A stretch of 64,000 nt of DNA from Sphingomonas sp. (GTDB lineage Bacteria > Pseudomonadota > Alphaproteobacteria > Sphingomonadales > Sphingomonadaceae): positions 124,001 to 188,000 of the forward strand of contig NZ_JAFKLZ010000004.1 of assembly GCF_017304615.1 (NCBI RefSeq), read 5' to 3'. Both the position numbers and the translations under genes were made by a program. The notes beneath the pieces are model-generated. The model was not told the origin of the DNA. It searched no databases and saw only the letters and a program-made list of their open reading frames with translations. This document shows, piece after piece, positions 26,622-34,490 of the stretch (position 1 is its first letter; every line of letters begins with the position of its first letter).

Positions 26622-28285
26622 GTCTGGTCCTCCCTGGGCGGAACGAAGGGCAGCAGGATCGACGAATCGAACACGCCCCCGGTGCGAATGATGTGGGTGC
26701 CCGCGTTGCGGGTCTGTTCGTGCATCGGGAAGGGCAGGAACACCCCCTCCTCCTTGCGATAGATGTCGTGCCCCGCCACGATCAGCCGCAGCGTCTCCCC
26801 CGCGGAGAAGCGCGCCGAGAAAGGCCAGATCTCGATCTCCACCAACACGCACGCGCCCGGCTCCAGCCGCTCCTCGTACGTATGCAGATGAACCGGCTGT
26901 TCGGGCCGCGATCGCGCCGGATCGAGCGCCCGATGGCTCACCCGCTGCCAGCCGAGCGCCACGGGCCCGTTTTCGTAGAACGCGTAGAAGGTGAAGCCGA
27001 CATGCCCGCCCGCGGTATTGATCTTTTGGAGCGCCACGAACAGGTCGACATCGTCGCTGCCATCGGCCTCAACCCACAAGCGCAGGCTGGCATGGCCGGT
27101 GATTTCGGTGTCAGTATCGAAGCTCAGGTCGAACGCCACGCTTCCCGTCTCCGCCGGATAACGCGCCTCCGCCTCGGCCGGTTCGCGGGCGGTCAGCGCC
27201 CCGTTCGCCGCGTCGAGCGCCAGCCGCCGGTAATCGGTGCGCGCAATCGGCCATTCCCGCTCGGCCCGTTCCTCGGCGACGCCGTGCCGCTCGCGCACTT
27301 CGATCCGCACCTTTGGCCAGGCGGGCAAAGACGTCGGCCGGTCGCGCAGGTAATGGTCGAAAAAGGCGAGCTGACGCTTGCGGCTTTCGGAGCGGTAATA
27401 ATGCGCCCATTTCTTCTGGCCGTGGATCTCCAGCCATTTCTCCGCCGACCCCATCCGCCGGTATGCCTCGATCGTTCCGCGCAGGTGCAGCCCCTGATCG
27501 GACCAACTCGCCACGACATAGGCCGGCTGGCGGATCGCCTCGAGATCGAACTCCTTCGAACGCCAATAATCGTCGATAAGTTGGTGCGCGTTGATGTTCG
27601 CCCAGCTGTCTTCGGTGCGGTGAAGCGACCATTGGATGTTGTCGCACGCGCGCGGCAGGAAACTCGTTTCCAGGATGCCGCCATGATAGGCGAACTCGCG
27701 GTACCAGTCCGAAAACGCTTCCCATGGATTGAGCGCGGCGAGCGGACCGGGCCTGAGCGGTGCGACCAGATACTGGATGCCGGCGAGGTAGGATACGCCG
27801 CTTATCCCCACGCGCCCGTTCGCCCAGGGCAGCCGCCCCAGCCATTCGATCGCGTCGGCGCAATCCTCGGCCTCCTGGGAGCCGTTGTGATGAAAGTCCC
27901 CGCCCGACAGCCATGCACCGCGCGGATCGACTACGGCGACGGCAAAGCCCTGCTCGCCCCACCATACCGGATCAGGCGCCTCGAACGCGGTCAGGTCCGA
28001 CAGCCAATCGGGGTCCACCCCCGACCGCGGCCAGAACACCCTGTCGGTCAGCGCGTGCTTGCCATAGGGGCCCCAGGCCAGCAGCAGCGGCACGCCGGAC
28101 ATGGCGTTTTCGGGGCGGTAGACGTCGCACAGCAACTCAACCCCGTCGCGCAGCGGAATGCGGCAATTGCGTTCGATGATCAGCCCGCGTTCGACGCGGC
28201 GGTGATAATCCGCGGGCGGCAGCGGCGGCTTGGTCGGGTGGGTGTACGGGTCGGTTCCCGCGCGCATCGACGGCTGGAAGCGCAT
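26618..28285 (-). CDS. CocE/NonD-family serine hydrolase
   Basis: This 555-residue alpha/beta hydrolase has the CocE/X-Pro peptidase layout. The N-terminal catalytic domain has VYRPEN, GPYGKHAL and the nucleophile loop VGISGVSYLAG; Asp is probably in WSDQGLH and His in KKWAHYY. The C-terminal jelly-roll domain begins near residue 370. Family members cleave esters, amides or acyl-peptide bonds. There is no obvious signal peptide, so it is probably cytoplasmic. The ATG at 28285 follows the DUF3237 B stop by 4 nt. Sandwiched between two DUF3237 genes, it may hydrolyse an ester or lactone made or bound by them. Confidence 0.85.
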   Translation of the reverse strand: MRFQPSMRAGTDPYTHPTKPPLPPADYHRRVERGLIIERNCRIPLRDGVELLCDVYRPENAMSGVPLLLAWGPYGKHALTDRVFWPRSGVDPDWLSDLTAFEAPDPVWWGEQGFAVAVVDPRGAWLSGGDFHHNGSQEAEDCADAIEWLGRLPWANGRVGISGVSYLAGIQYLVAPLRPGPLAALNPWEAFSDWYREFAYHGGILETSFLPRACDNIQWSLHRTEDSWANINAHQLIDDYWRSKEFDLEAIRQPAYVVASWSDQGLHLRGTIEAYRRMGSAEKWLEIHGQKKWAHYYRSESRKRQLAFFDHYLRDRPTSLPAWPKVRIEVRERHGVAEERAEREWPIARTDYRRLALDAANGALTAREPAEAEARYPAETGSVAFDLSFDTDTEITGHASLRLWVEADGSDDVDLFVALQKINTAGGHVGFTFYAFYENGPVALGWQRVSHRALDPARSRPEQPVHLHTYEERLEPGACVLVEIEIWPFSARFSAGETLRLIVAGHDIYRKEEGVFLPFPMHEQTRNAGTHIIRTGGVFDSSILLPFVPPREDQT

Positions 28286-28289
28286 CCCC

Positions 28290-28772
28290 CTATTCCACGA
28301 CGAAATAATGGATCCGGTTGGCGCCAGGCGTCTTTTCCGCGACGCCGACAAACACATGCTGAGACAGCCATTCGTGAGGGCCGGCGGGCGCGTCGAAACG
28401 CGGGGTTACGCGCATATAATAGTCGCCGAACTCGACTGGTTCGTTGCGGCGCATCTTTTCGGCGATCTCCGGACTGCGCGCCCAGCGATACCCGCGATTT
28501 TCCAGGTAGATGATTGCGCCGTCATCCGCCTCCAGCAAGTATCGCGCGTCGAAATCTATCACGCCGTTGGGACGCGACAGCGGAAAGTCACCGCCCGACA
28601 TCGGTACGACGCGCCCGTTCAGCCGGGGGCCTTCAACTACCCCTTCCGCGGCGTAGATTGCCGCCCGCATGTCGCCCCGCACGGCAGGTTTCACCCAATA
28701 TGGCTTGGACAGGACGATCGAGATGGTGAAGGCATGGCTGAGGCCTGGCGTAAAAGGATGTTGTCCGCTCAT
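28290..28772 (-). CDS. DUF3237 protein B
   Basis: This 160-residue second DUF3237 protein shows GVVEGPRLNGRVVPMSGGDF, DFDARYLLEADDGAIIYLEN and DAPAGPHEWLSQHVFVGVAE. Compared with protein A it has an extra charged stretch (EIAEKMRRNEP). The ATG at 28772 has no evident Shine-Dalgarno, so the message may be leaderless or start slightly downstream. It is the first gene of the operon; a GTTGAT-type palindrome lies 24 nt upstream. Confidence 0.85.
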   Translation of the reverse strand: MSGQHPFTPGLSHAFTISIVLSKPYWVKPAVRGDMRAAIYAAEGVVEGPRLNGRVVPMSGGDFPLSRPNGVIDFDARYLLEADDGAIIYLENRGYRWARSPEIAEKMRRNEPVEFGDYYMRVTPRFDAPAGPHEWLSQHVFVGVAEKTPGANRIHYFVVE

Positions 28773-28795
28773 GGATTAGGGTAGAAGCGGATATA

Positions 28796-28809
28796 GTTGA
28801 TTTGTCAAC
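28796..28809. promoter_or_regulatory. GTTGAT-TT-GTCAAC palindrome between the DUF3237 operon and marR 2
   Basis: Arms GTTGA and TCAAC match perfectly. On the minus strand TTGACA (28808 to 28803) inside the palindrome could be the -35 of the DUF3237 operon, so binding would repress it. The divergent marR gene starts 60 nt away, which fits autoregulation by that MarR. Confidence 0.6.
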
Positions 28810-28869
28810 ATCTACTGCCAACAGCTGCATAGTCGAGACAGATCGGGCCGGGGGAATTAGAAGGGCAGG

Positions 28870-29379
28870 ATGAACAGCATCAGATCGCGCGCGGCCGCAC
28901 CTCTTGAAGAGCCGAATCCAAAGAGGTTCGTATTCGGACCGTCGCAAATCCCCTACCGCATATTATTGCTGTCCAAGATGATCGATCGGGTCACTGCGCA
29001 GCACGTTCGCGACACAGCCGAACTGACGCTCGCGCAATGGCGCGTGCTGACGCATGTTGAGATGATGGGCAAATGCAGCGCCGCGGAAGTGGCGAGCGCC
29101 GCCTATTCGGACCGCGCGGAAGTGAGCCGTGCGATTGCGGCGCTGGAGGAGCGTGGACTGGTTCACCGCGAAAGCAATCCGCGCAACCGCAAGAGCAGTC
29201 TGGTTTCGCTGACCACCGAAGGTCGCGCGATCCACGCGAGCGTCCGCGGAGAGCGCGGGAAGTTCTATGAGCAATGGTTGACCGACCTGAACTCCGAAGA
29301 GCGTGTCGCGCTCGACGCGGGCCTGGAGAAGATCACCGGGCGGATCGTGCTTAGCGCACCCGAAATGTTCGACCTTTAA
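28870..29379 (+). CDS. MarR-family regulator 2
   Basis: This 169-residue protein has the MarR winged helix: LTLAQWRVLTHVEMMGK, SAAEVASAAYSDRAEVSRAI (recognition helix), then the wing ESNPRNRKSSLVSLT. GGGCAGG directly precedes the ATG. It is divergent from the DUF3237 operon with a palindromic site between them and convergent with the PanE-like gene. It is my favoured binder for all four GTTGAT-N2-ATCAAC sites, because MarR dimers commonly bind such short-spacer palindromes (inference). Confidence 0.92.
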   Translation: MNSIRSRAAAPLEEPNPKRFVFGPSQIPYRILLLSKMIDRVTAQHVRDTAELTLAQWRVLTHVEMMGKCSAAEVASAAYSDRAEVSRAIAALEERGLVHRESNPRNRKSSLVSLTTEGRAIHASVRGERGKFYEQWLTDLNSEERVALDAGLEKITGRIVLSAPEMFDL

Positions 29380-29387
29380 TACCGCGA

Positions 29388-30311
29388 TCAGGCCAACCCG
29401 ATGCTGGCTTCGATGATCCGGACCAGATCGCTAAGCGTGTCGCAGACCGGCGTCGGCACGCCCGCTCGTCCGCCTTCCGCGGCGATGGCGCCGTTGATCG
29501 CTTCGATTTCGCTGCGCCGCCGCGCTTCCCTGTCCTGTAGCATCGACGCCTTGTGGCCGCCATGCTCGCGCAACGCAGCGTCGATCTGCGCAAGCACGGC
29601 GTCGCGATCGAGCGCGAGGCCTTTGGCGGCAGCGACAGAAGCGGTTTCATCGACGACGGCGCTGGCGATTCGACGTCCCGGTTGGTTGTCGATCCCTGCG
29701 TTCGTCACCTGACAGATCATCCCGACGGCATTCAGCGCAGCGTTGAACGCCAGCTTCTCCCACATCGCCACGGCGACTTGCGGGTGCCGGTGCACCGCGA
29801 AGCGGGCCCGAGCGAGCAAATCGGCGACTGCCGCAAAATGATCGCGGTCGGTGCCGTCGAATGTCCCGATCTGCAGACTGGCGAAACCGCTGGTGCTGAC
29901 CGAACGGGCATCGGTCAGATCCGCTGGAATGACCGCGGTGCCCATTAACACGCGGGCGGCGTCGAACGCGTCCGCCAGCAATTCGGCATTGCCGATCCCG
30001 TTTTGCAGCGTCAGCGCGATGGGTCGGAAGCGTCGCAGATGCGCCACCGACGCAAGCGCGCCTGCGCTATGCATCGCCTTGGTGAAGAGGATTACCAGAT
30101 CGACGGGTCCGGGGACGTCCACTGCGCGCGCCGCTCTGACACGCACCGTGCGGCTGCCGCCGTCATCAGTGAACGCGATACCTTGGGCGGCGAGCGCGGC
30201 GAGCCGGTCTTCATCGACATCCACCACGGTAACGTCGGCGCCCGCTTCGCTCAGCCGCGCGGCAAACAGGCAGCCCATCGCACCCGCGCCGATGATCGCG
30301 ACCGATCGCAC
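29388..30311 (-). CDS. Ketopantoate reductase-like (ApbA/PanE) dehydrogenase
   Basis: This 307-residue NADPH enzyme has AIIGAGAMGCLFAARLSEAG at the N-terminus, TKAMHSAGA, LQNGIGNAELLAD, the catalytic Lys in WEKLAFNAALNAV, and the C-terminal substrate segment KASMLQDREARRRSEIEAIN. PanE-family proteins reduce 2-oxo acids. Next to a benzoylformate-decarboxylase-like gene a substrate other than ketopantoate is likely. A GTG start at 30311 was chosen; TTG at 30320 (GAGG 9 nt upstream, overlapping the preceding stop as TTGA) is a real alternative. Confidence 0.85.
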   Translation of the reverse strand: MRSVAIIGAGAMGCLFAARLSEAGADVTVVDVDEDRLAALAAQGIAFTDDGGSRTVRVRAARAVDVPGPVDLVILFTKAMHSAGALASVAHLRRFRPIALTLQNGIGNAELLADAFDAARVLMGTAVIPADLTDARSVSTSGFASLQIGTFDGTDRDHFAAVADLLARARFAVHRHPQVAVAMWEKLAFNAALNAVGMICQVTNAGIDNQPGRRIASAVVDETASVAAAKGLALDRDAVLAQIDAALREHGGHKASMLQDREARRRSEIEAINGAIAAEGGRAGVPTPVCDTLSDLVRIIEASIGLA

Positions 30312-30316
30312 GCGAC

Positions 30317-31867
30317 TCAAGGAACGAGGACCTCGACCAGGGTCGGTCCGGGTTCCGAGAACGACCAGGTCAAAGCAGCGTCGAGTTCTTCGGGCGTCGT
30401 GGCGCGACGCGACGGCACCCCATGTCCCTTGCCGATCGCGACGAAATCCAGCCCCGAAAGATCGGTGCCCTCGACTTGGTCCAGCCCGAAATGGCGGCCG
30501 AAATGCTCGAGCGCTTCGTAGCGACGATTGGCGATCACGATCACGCTGACCGGCACTCGCGCCCGGCTGGCGCTGAACAGAGCCTGGATCGAATACATTG
30601 CCGAGCCGTCGCCGAGCAAAGCGATAACGCGTGCGCCCGGCCGCCCCATCGCCACCCCCACTGCTGCAGGCAAGCCGTAACCCAGTCCACCGCCCGCGGT
30701 CGTGTAGAACGTGTCGGGGCGGAGCATCGGGAGCCATCGCTGCATGGCCGGCCGGCTCGACGGCGCCTCCTCCACTACAATGGCGTCGGGGGTACGCAAC
30801 GCCGCGATTCGCGCCATGACCAGCGCATCGCTCATTTCCGCGGGCGCGGGCTCGGGGTTCTCCAGCGGCGGCAAAGGTTTTCGCAACGAAGGGCCTGCGC
30901 CGGCAAGAAAGGCAAGCGCCATGCCGCTGTCCGCGACGATCGCGTTGCCACCCGGCGCACAGCTGAGGACCGCCGGGTCGTCATCGATGATCCACAGCGC
31001 CGTGTCCGCCGGCAGATGCGGTCCATCGGCTTCGGTATGGTAAAGATTGAGGGGTCCGCCAACAGCCACGACCAGATCATGCTTTGCCAGGCGGGCGACG
31101 ATTTCGCCCCGGCTTGCCGGCAGGAACCCCTGGAACAGCCGATGGTCTTCGGGAAAGACATTACGGGCGGCGAACGGCGCGACGTGGACGGCGGCTCGCT
31201 GCCCCTCGGCCAGCGCGATCGCTTCGTCCCACCCCTGGGCGCGCGCAACGCCGGCGCCGAGCACCAGCGCCGGGCTTTCCGCCGCGCCGAGTTCGTGCGC
31301 GAGCCGCGCGAGGGCTGCCGGATCGCCCGGATTGCGCACGGCAAAGCTGCGCCCTGCCACTGCTTCGCCGGGTCGGTCCCAGTCATCGACCGGGACCGAG
31401 ACGAAACAGGGGCCGAACGGTGGCGTCATCGCGGTTCGATAGGCACGCGCGATTGCCAGCGGCACGTCGGCGGCGCGCGCCGGTTCGCAGGACCATTTGA
31501 CGAAGGGGCGGGGAAATTCGGTCGGCCGTTCGGCATAAAGAAAGGGCTCGAACGGCAGGATCGATCGCGCCTGTTGCCCCGCCGTCACGACCAGCGGCGT
31601 CCTATTTCTGAATGCGGTGAAAACGTTGCCGAGCGCATGGCCGACCCCGGCCGAGCTGTGCAGATTGACGAAAGCCGCGTTGCCCGTCGCCTGGGCATAG
31701 CCATCCGCCATGGCCACCACGCTCGCCTCCTGCAGTCCGAGCATATACTCGAAGTCCGCGGGGAAATCCCGGAACAACGGCAGTTCTGTCGACCCCGGAT
31801 TCCCGAATATCCGAGTCATTCCCAAGCTGCGCAGCAAGTCGATGGCAATGGCGCGAACCGTGCTCAT
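30317..31867 (-). CDS. Benzoylformate decarboxylase-like ThDP enzyme
   Basis: This 516-residue protein follows Pseudomonas benzoylformate decarboxylase along its length. The residues known to be catalytic there, Ser26, Glu47, His70 and His281, are present as S26 (FGNPGSTELP), E47 (LQEASVV), H70 (NLHSSAG) and H277 (NLYHTEAD). The ThDP/Mg motif GDGSAMYSIQAL lies near residue 420. It should decarboxylate an aryl-glyoxylate to an aromatic aldehyde, here perhaps a methoxylated one such as vanilloylformate (inference). It is divergent from the stilbene dioxygenase gene and upstream of the PanE-like gene. Confidence 0.9.
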   Translation of the reverse strand: MSTVRAIAIDLLRSLGMTRIFGNPGSTELPLFRDFPADFEYMLGLQEASVVAMADGYAQATGNAAFVNLHSSAGVGHALGNVFTAFRNRTPLVVTAGQQARSILPFEPFLYAERPTEFPRPFVKWSCEPARAADVPLAIARAYRTAMTPPFGPCFVSVPVDDWDRPGEAVAGRSFAVRNPGDPAALARLAHELGAAESPALVLGAGVARAQGWDEAIALAEGQRAAVHVAPFAARNVFPEDHRLFQGFLPASRGEIVARLAKHDLVVAVGGPLNLYHTEADGPHLPADTALWIIDDDPAVLSCAPGGNAIVADSGMALAFLAGAGPSLRKPLPPLENPEPAPAEMSDALVMARIAALRTPDAIVVEEAPSSRPAMQRWLPMLRPDTFYTTAGGGLGYGLPAAVGVAMGRPGARVIALLGDGSAMYSIQALFSASRARVPVSVIVIANRRYEALEHFGRHFGLDQVEGTDLSGLDFVAIGKGHGVPSRRATTPEELDAALTWSFSEPGPTLVEVLVP

Positions 31868-31880
31868 GGGCCGCACTTTA

Positions 31881-31910
31881 GTTGATTTATCAATACATGC
31901 TAGATATGTT
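31881..31910. promoter_or_regulatory. GTTGAT-TT-ATCAAT operator and promoter of the stilbene dioxygenase gene
   Basis: The palindrome at 31881-31894 has perfect TTGAT/ATCAA arms. On the plus strand TTGATT (31882-31887), 17 nt, then TATGTT (31905-31910) form a candidate promoter for the dioxygenase, with its -35 inside the palindrome. A weaker repeat GTTG-N5-CAAC follows at 31908-31920. The benzoylformate-decarboxylase-like gene starts 14 nt away on the other strand, so both are probably controlled here. Confidence 0.6.
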
Positions 31911-31952
31911 GATCTGCAACGGCGTTTGTCGGCGCACATCAGCGAGGTCCGA

Positions 31953-33422
31953 ATGAGCAGCTTTCCCGACACCCCGGCCTTCACCGGATTCAACGCCCCC
32001 TCCAGGGTCGAGGCCGATGTGTTCGACCTTGCGGTAGAGGGCACGATTCCGTCCGAAATCCGCGGCACCTTTTATCGCGTCCAGCCCGACCCGCAGTTTC
32101 CGCCGCTGCTCGGCAACGACATTCCGTTCAACGGCGACGGCATGATTGCCCGTTTCCATTTCGAGGATGGCCGCGTCCATTTCCGCCAGCGCTGGGCGCG
32201 GACCGACAAATGGAAGCTCGAACATGCTGCCGGCCGGTCGTTGTTCGGCGCCTACCGCAACCCGCTGACCGACGATCCGGCCGCCAAGGGCACGATCCGC
32301 GGCACCGCCAACACCAACGCTTTCCTCCACGGCGGCAGGCTCTATGCCCTGAAGGAAGACAGCCCGGCCCTGGTGATGGATCCGGATACGCTGGAGACAT
32401 TCGGCTATACCGATTTCGGCGGCGATACGGGCCGGCGCATGACGGGCGAGACCTTTACCGCACACCCCAAGGTCGATCCGGAAACCGGCGACATGATCGG
32501 CTTCGGCTATGCCTCGAAGGGCATCTGCACGCGCGACATGACCTATTACGAGGTGGCGCCCAACGGGACGCTCAAGCGCGAGATCTGGTTTGAGAATCCC
32601 TATTACTGCATGATGCACGACTTCGCGATCACGCGCGATTATGCGCTATTCCACGTCGTCCCGATCGTCAGCAGCTGGGAAAGGCTGGCGGAGGGCAAGC
32701 CGCATTTCGGGTTCGACACCACGCTGCCCGTCCATCTCGGCGTGCTGCCGCGGCGCGAAGGCGCGACCGCGACGGACATTCGCTGGTTCACGACGGAAAA
32801 TTGTTTCGCCAGCCACGTGATGAACGCCTTTCAGGACGGCGATCGCATCCATTTCGACACGCCGGTCGCGAAGAACAACATGTTCCCCTTCTTTCCCGAC
32901 GTGCACGGCGCGCCCTTTAACCCGGCGGAATCGGCCAGCTTCCTGACGCGCTGGACCGTCGACATGGCATCCAACAGCGACGAATTCGAAAGCCGGACCC
33001 GCTTGACCAACATGGCTGGTGAATTTCCGCGGATCGACGATCGCTACCAGGGCTTGCCCTACCGCTACGGTTGGCTGCTGGTTATCGACCCCACCAAGCC
33101 GGTCGAGTTGAAGGGCGGCAGCGCGGGCGGCGCAGTGATGAACACGCTGGGCCTGATCGACCACAACACCGGCACCGAGCAGAGCTGGTGGTGCGGCCCA
33201 GTCTCCAGCCTGCAGGAACCCTGCTTCATCCCGCGCGGTCCCGACGCGCCGGAGGGCGACGGATGGATCGTCCAGATCTGCAACCGGCTGGAGGAACGCG
33301 CCAGCGACCTGCTGCTGTTCGACGCGACCGAGATCGCCAGGGGTCCGATCGCCAGCGCGCGAATCCCGGTGCGGATGCGCTTTGGCCTCCACGGCAACTG
33401 GCTCGCTGCCGAGGCCGCCTGA
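31953..33422 (+). CDS. Lignostilbene dioxygenase-type carotenoid cleavage oxygenase
   Basis: This 489-residue seven-bladed propeller oxygenase uses Fe(II) and O2 to split a C=C bond. The four iron His are H171 (FTAHPKVDP), H222 (MMHDFAIT), H288 (FASHVMNA) and H480 (GLHGNW), spaced as in sphingomonad LsdA. The substrate-phenol residues I recall for lignostilbene dioxygenases, Phe59, Tyr101 and Lys134, are present at the same numbers. A hydroxystilbene is therefore the expected substrate, giving two aromatic aldehydes such as vanillin. GAGG lies 5 nt before the ATG. It is divergent from the benzoylformate-decarboxylase-like gene and convergent with ligW. Confidence 0.93.
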   Translation: MSSFPDTPAFTGFNAPSRVEADVFDLAVEGTIPSEIRGTFYRVQPDPQFPPLLGNDIPFNGDGMIARFHFEDGRVHFRQRWARTDKWKLEHAAGRSLFGAYRNPLTDDPAAKGTIRGTANTNAFLHGGRLYALKEDSPALVMDPDTLETFGYTDFGGDTGRRMTGETFTAHPKVDPETGDMIGFGYASKGICTRDMTYYEVAPNGTLKREIWFENPYYCMMHDFAITRDYALFHVVPIVSSWERLAEGKPHFGFDTTLPVHLGVLPRREGATATDIRWFTTENCFASHVMNAFQDGDRIHFDTPVAKNNMFPFFPDVHGAPFNPAESASFLTRWTVDMASNSDEFESRTRLTNMAGEFPRIDDRYQGLPYRYGWLLVIDPTKPVELKGGSAGGAVMNTLGLIDHNTGTEQSWWCGPVSSLQEPCFIPRGPDAPEGDGWIVQICNRLEERASDLLLFDATEIARGPIASARIPVRMRFGLHGNWLAAEAA

Positions 33423-33428
33423 CGTCGC

Positions 33429-34490
33429 TCAGCCCGCCTTGAATCCGAACACCCGCTCCGCATTGGTCTGCATCAGCTTGCGCAGCACCGCCAGCGGCAC
33501 GTCGAGATTGTCGTGCGTACGCACTTCGTTCGCCACATACTGATAGGGGTAGTCCATCGCGTACATCACGCGATCCTCGCCCATCACGTCGATGCACAGC
33601 TTGATCGCCGGCTCCCAAGGCAGGCCGCTGGTCGTGGCGATCACATTCTCGCGCATGCACGCGATTAGATCCTTCTTCAGCGGCTTCATCCGCTCGTAGC
33701 GGCCCGATCGCACCCCGGCCTGATGCATGAAATTCAGCCGGAACAGCCAATAGGGCAACGCCTCGCCGCCATGGCCGACGATGATCTGCAGATCGGGATA
33801 CCGATCGAAGATGCCAATCGTCATCAATCGAAGCAGGTGCATCCCCGTCTCGACTCCGAAACCGAAGATCGCCCCGTCCAGCCCCGCCTCCAGCAGTGGA
33901 TCGATCATCGAATCCGGGGGCGATTGCGGATGGATGTAAAGCGGCTGTCCCGTGTCGGCGAGCGCGCGGAAGATTGGATCGAAGAAAGGCTCGTCGAGAT
34001 AGCGGCCCTGGGTGTGGCTGTTGACCATCACGCCCTTAAAGCCGAGTTCGTCCTTACCACGCCGGATTTCCGCGGCCGACCAGTCCGGATCTTGCGGGGC
34101 GATGCTGGCCAGGCCGACATAGCGCTTCGGGTGCCGTTCCACAGCAGCGGCCAATTGATCGTTGGCCCGCGTGACGATGCCCTTCGCCTCTTCCGCGTCG
34201 AACGGCTGGCCGCCCGGTGACGTCAGTGCGAGCACCGCGACGTCGATCCCGGCCGCATCCATATCGGCGATCCGGCGGTCGTCGAGATCGACCAGCCGTT
34301 CCATGATGGTCATTGCCCGCTCCGACGGGGACTGGCCGTAAAAGCCCCACAGCGAGGTCGTCCCCTTGTCCGCTCGCCCTTCGCGGATCAGCCGCAGAAG
34401 GCCGTCGATCTGTTCGCGCGTGGCGAAGGCTTCCTCGGTCGCGATGCGCAGATAGCCGCGGCTGCCGCCGGTTTCGAGGGCGTGAGTCAT
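33429..34490 (-). CDS. ligW: 5-carboxyvanillate decarboxylase LigW
   Basis: This 353-residue metal-dependent decarboxylase of the amidohydrolase superfamily follows Sphingobium LigW almost throughout. The Mn-site residues are recognisable: E19 (IATEEAFATRE), H187 (YIHPQS), H240 (IVGHGGEALPYW) and D313 (AMDYPYQYV), matching Glu19, His188, His241 and Asp314 with a one-residue shift. It converts 5-carboxyvanillate, an intermediate of biphenyl- and phenylcoumaran-type lignin dimers, to vanillate and CO2. The start overlaps the aldehyde dehydrogenase stop as ATGA, so the two are coupled. The usual meta-cleavage partners (ligZ, ligY) are absent here. Confidence 0.93.
   Translation of the reverse strand: MTHALETGGSRGYLRIATEEAFATREQIDGLLRLIREGRADKGTTSLWGFYGQSPSERAMTIMERLVDLDDRRIADMDAAGIDVAVLALTSPGGQPFDAEEAKGIVTRANDQLAAAVERHPKRYVGLASIAPQDPDWSAAEIRRGKDELGFKGVMVNSHTQGRYLDEPFFDPIFRALADTGQPLYIHPQSPPDSMIDPLLEAGLDGAIFGFGVETGMHLLRLMTIGIFDRYPDLQIIVGHGGEALPYWLFRLNFMHQAGVRSGRYERMKPLKKDLIACMRENVIATTSGLPWEPAIKLCIDVMGEDRVMYAMDYPYQYVANEVRTHDNLDVPLAVLRKLMQTNAERVFGFKAG

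Noticed and set aside
31908-31920. GTTG-N5-CAAC repeat as a fifth GTTGAT-type site
   Set aside because: Arms are only 4 bp and the spacer differs from the four good sites; listed only as a weak neighbour.
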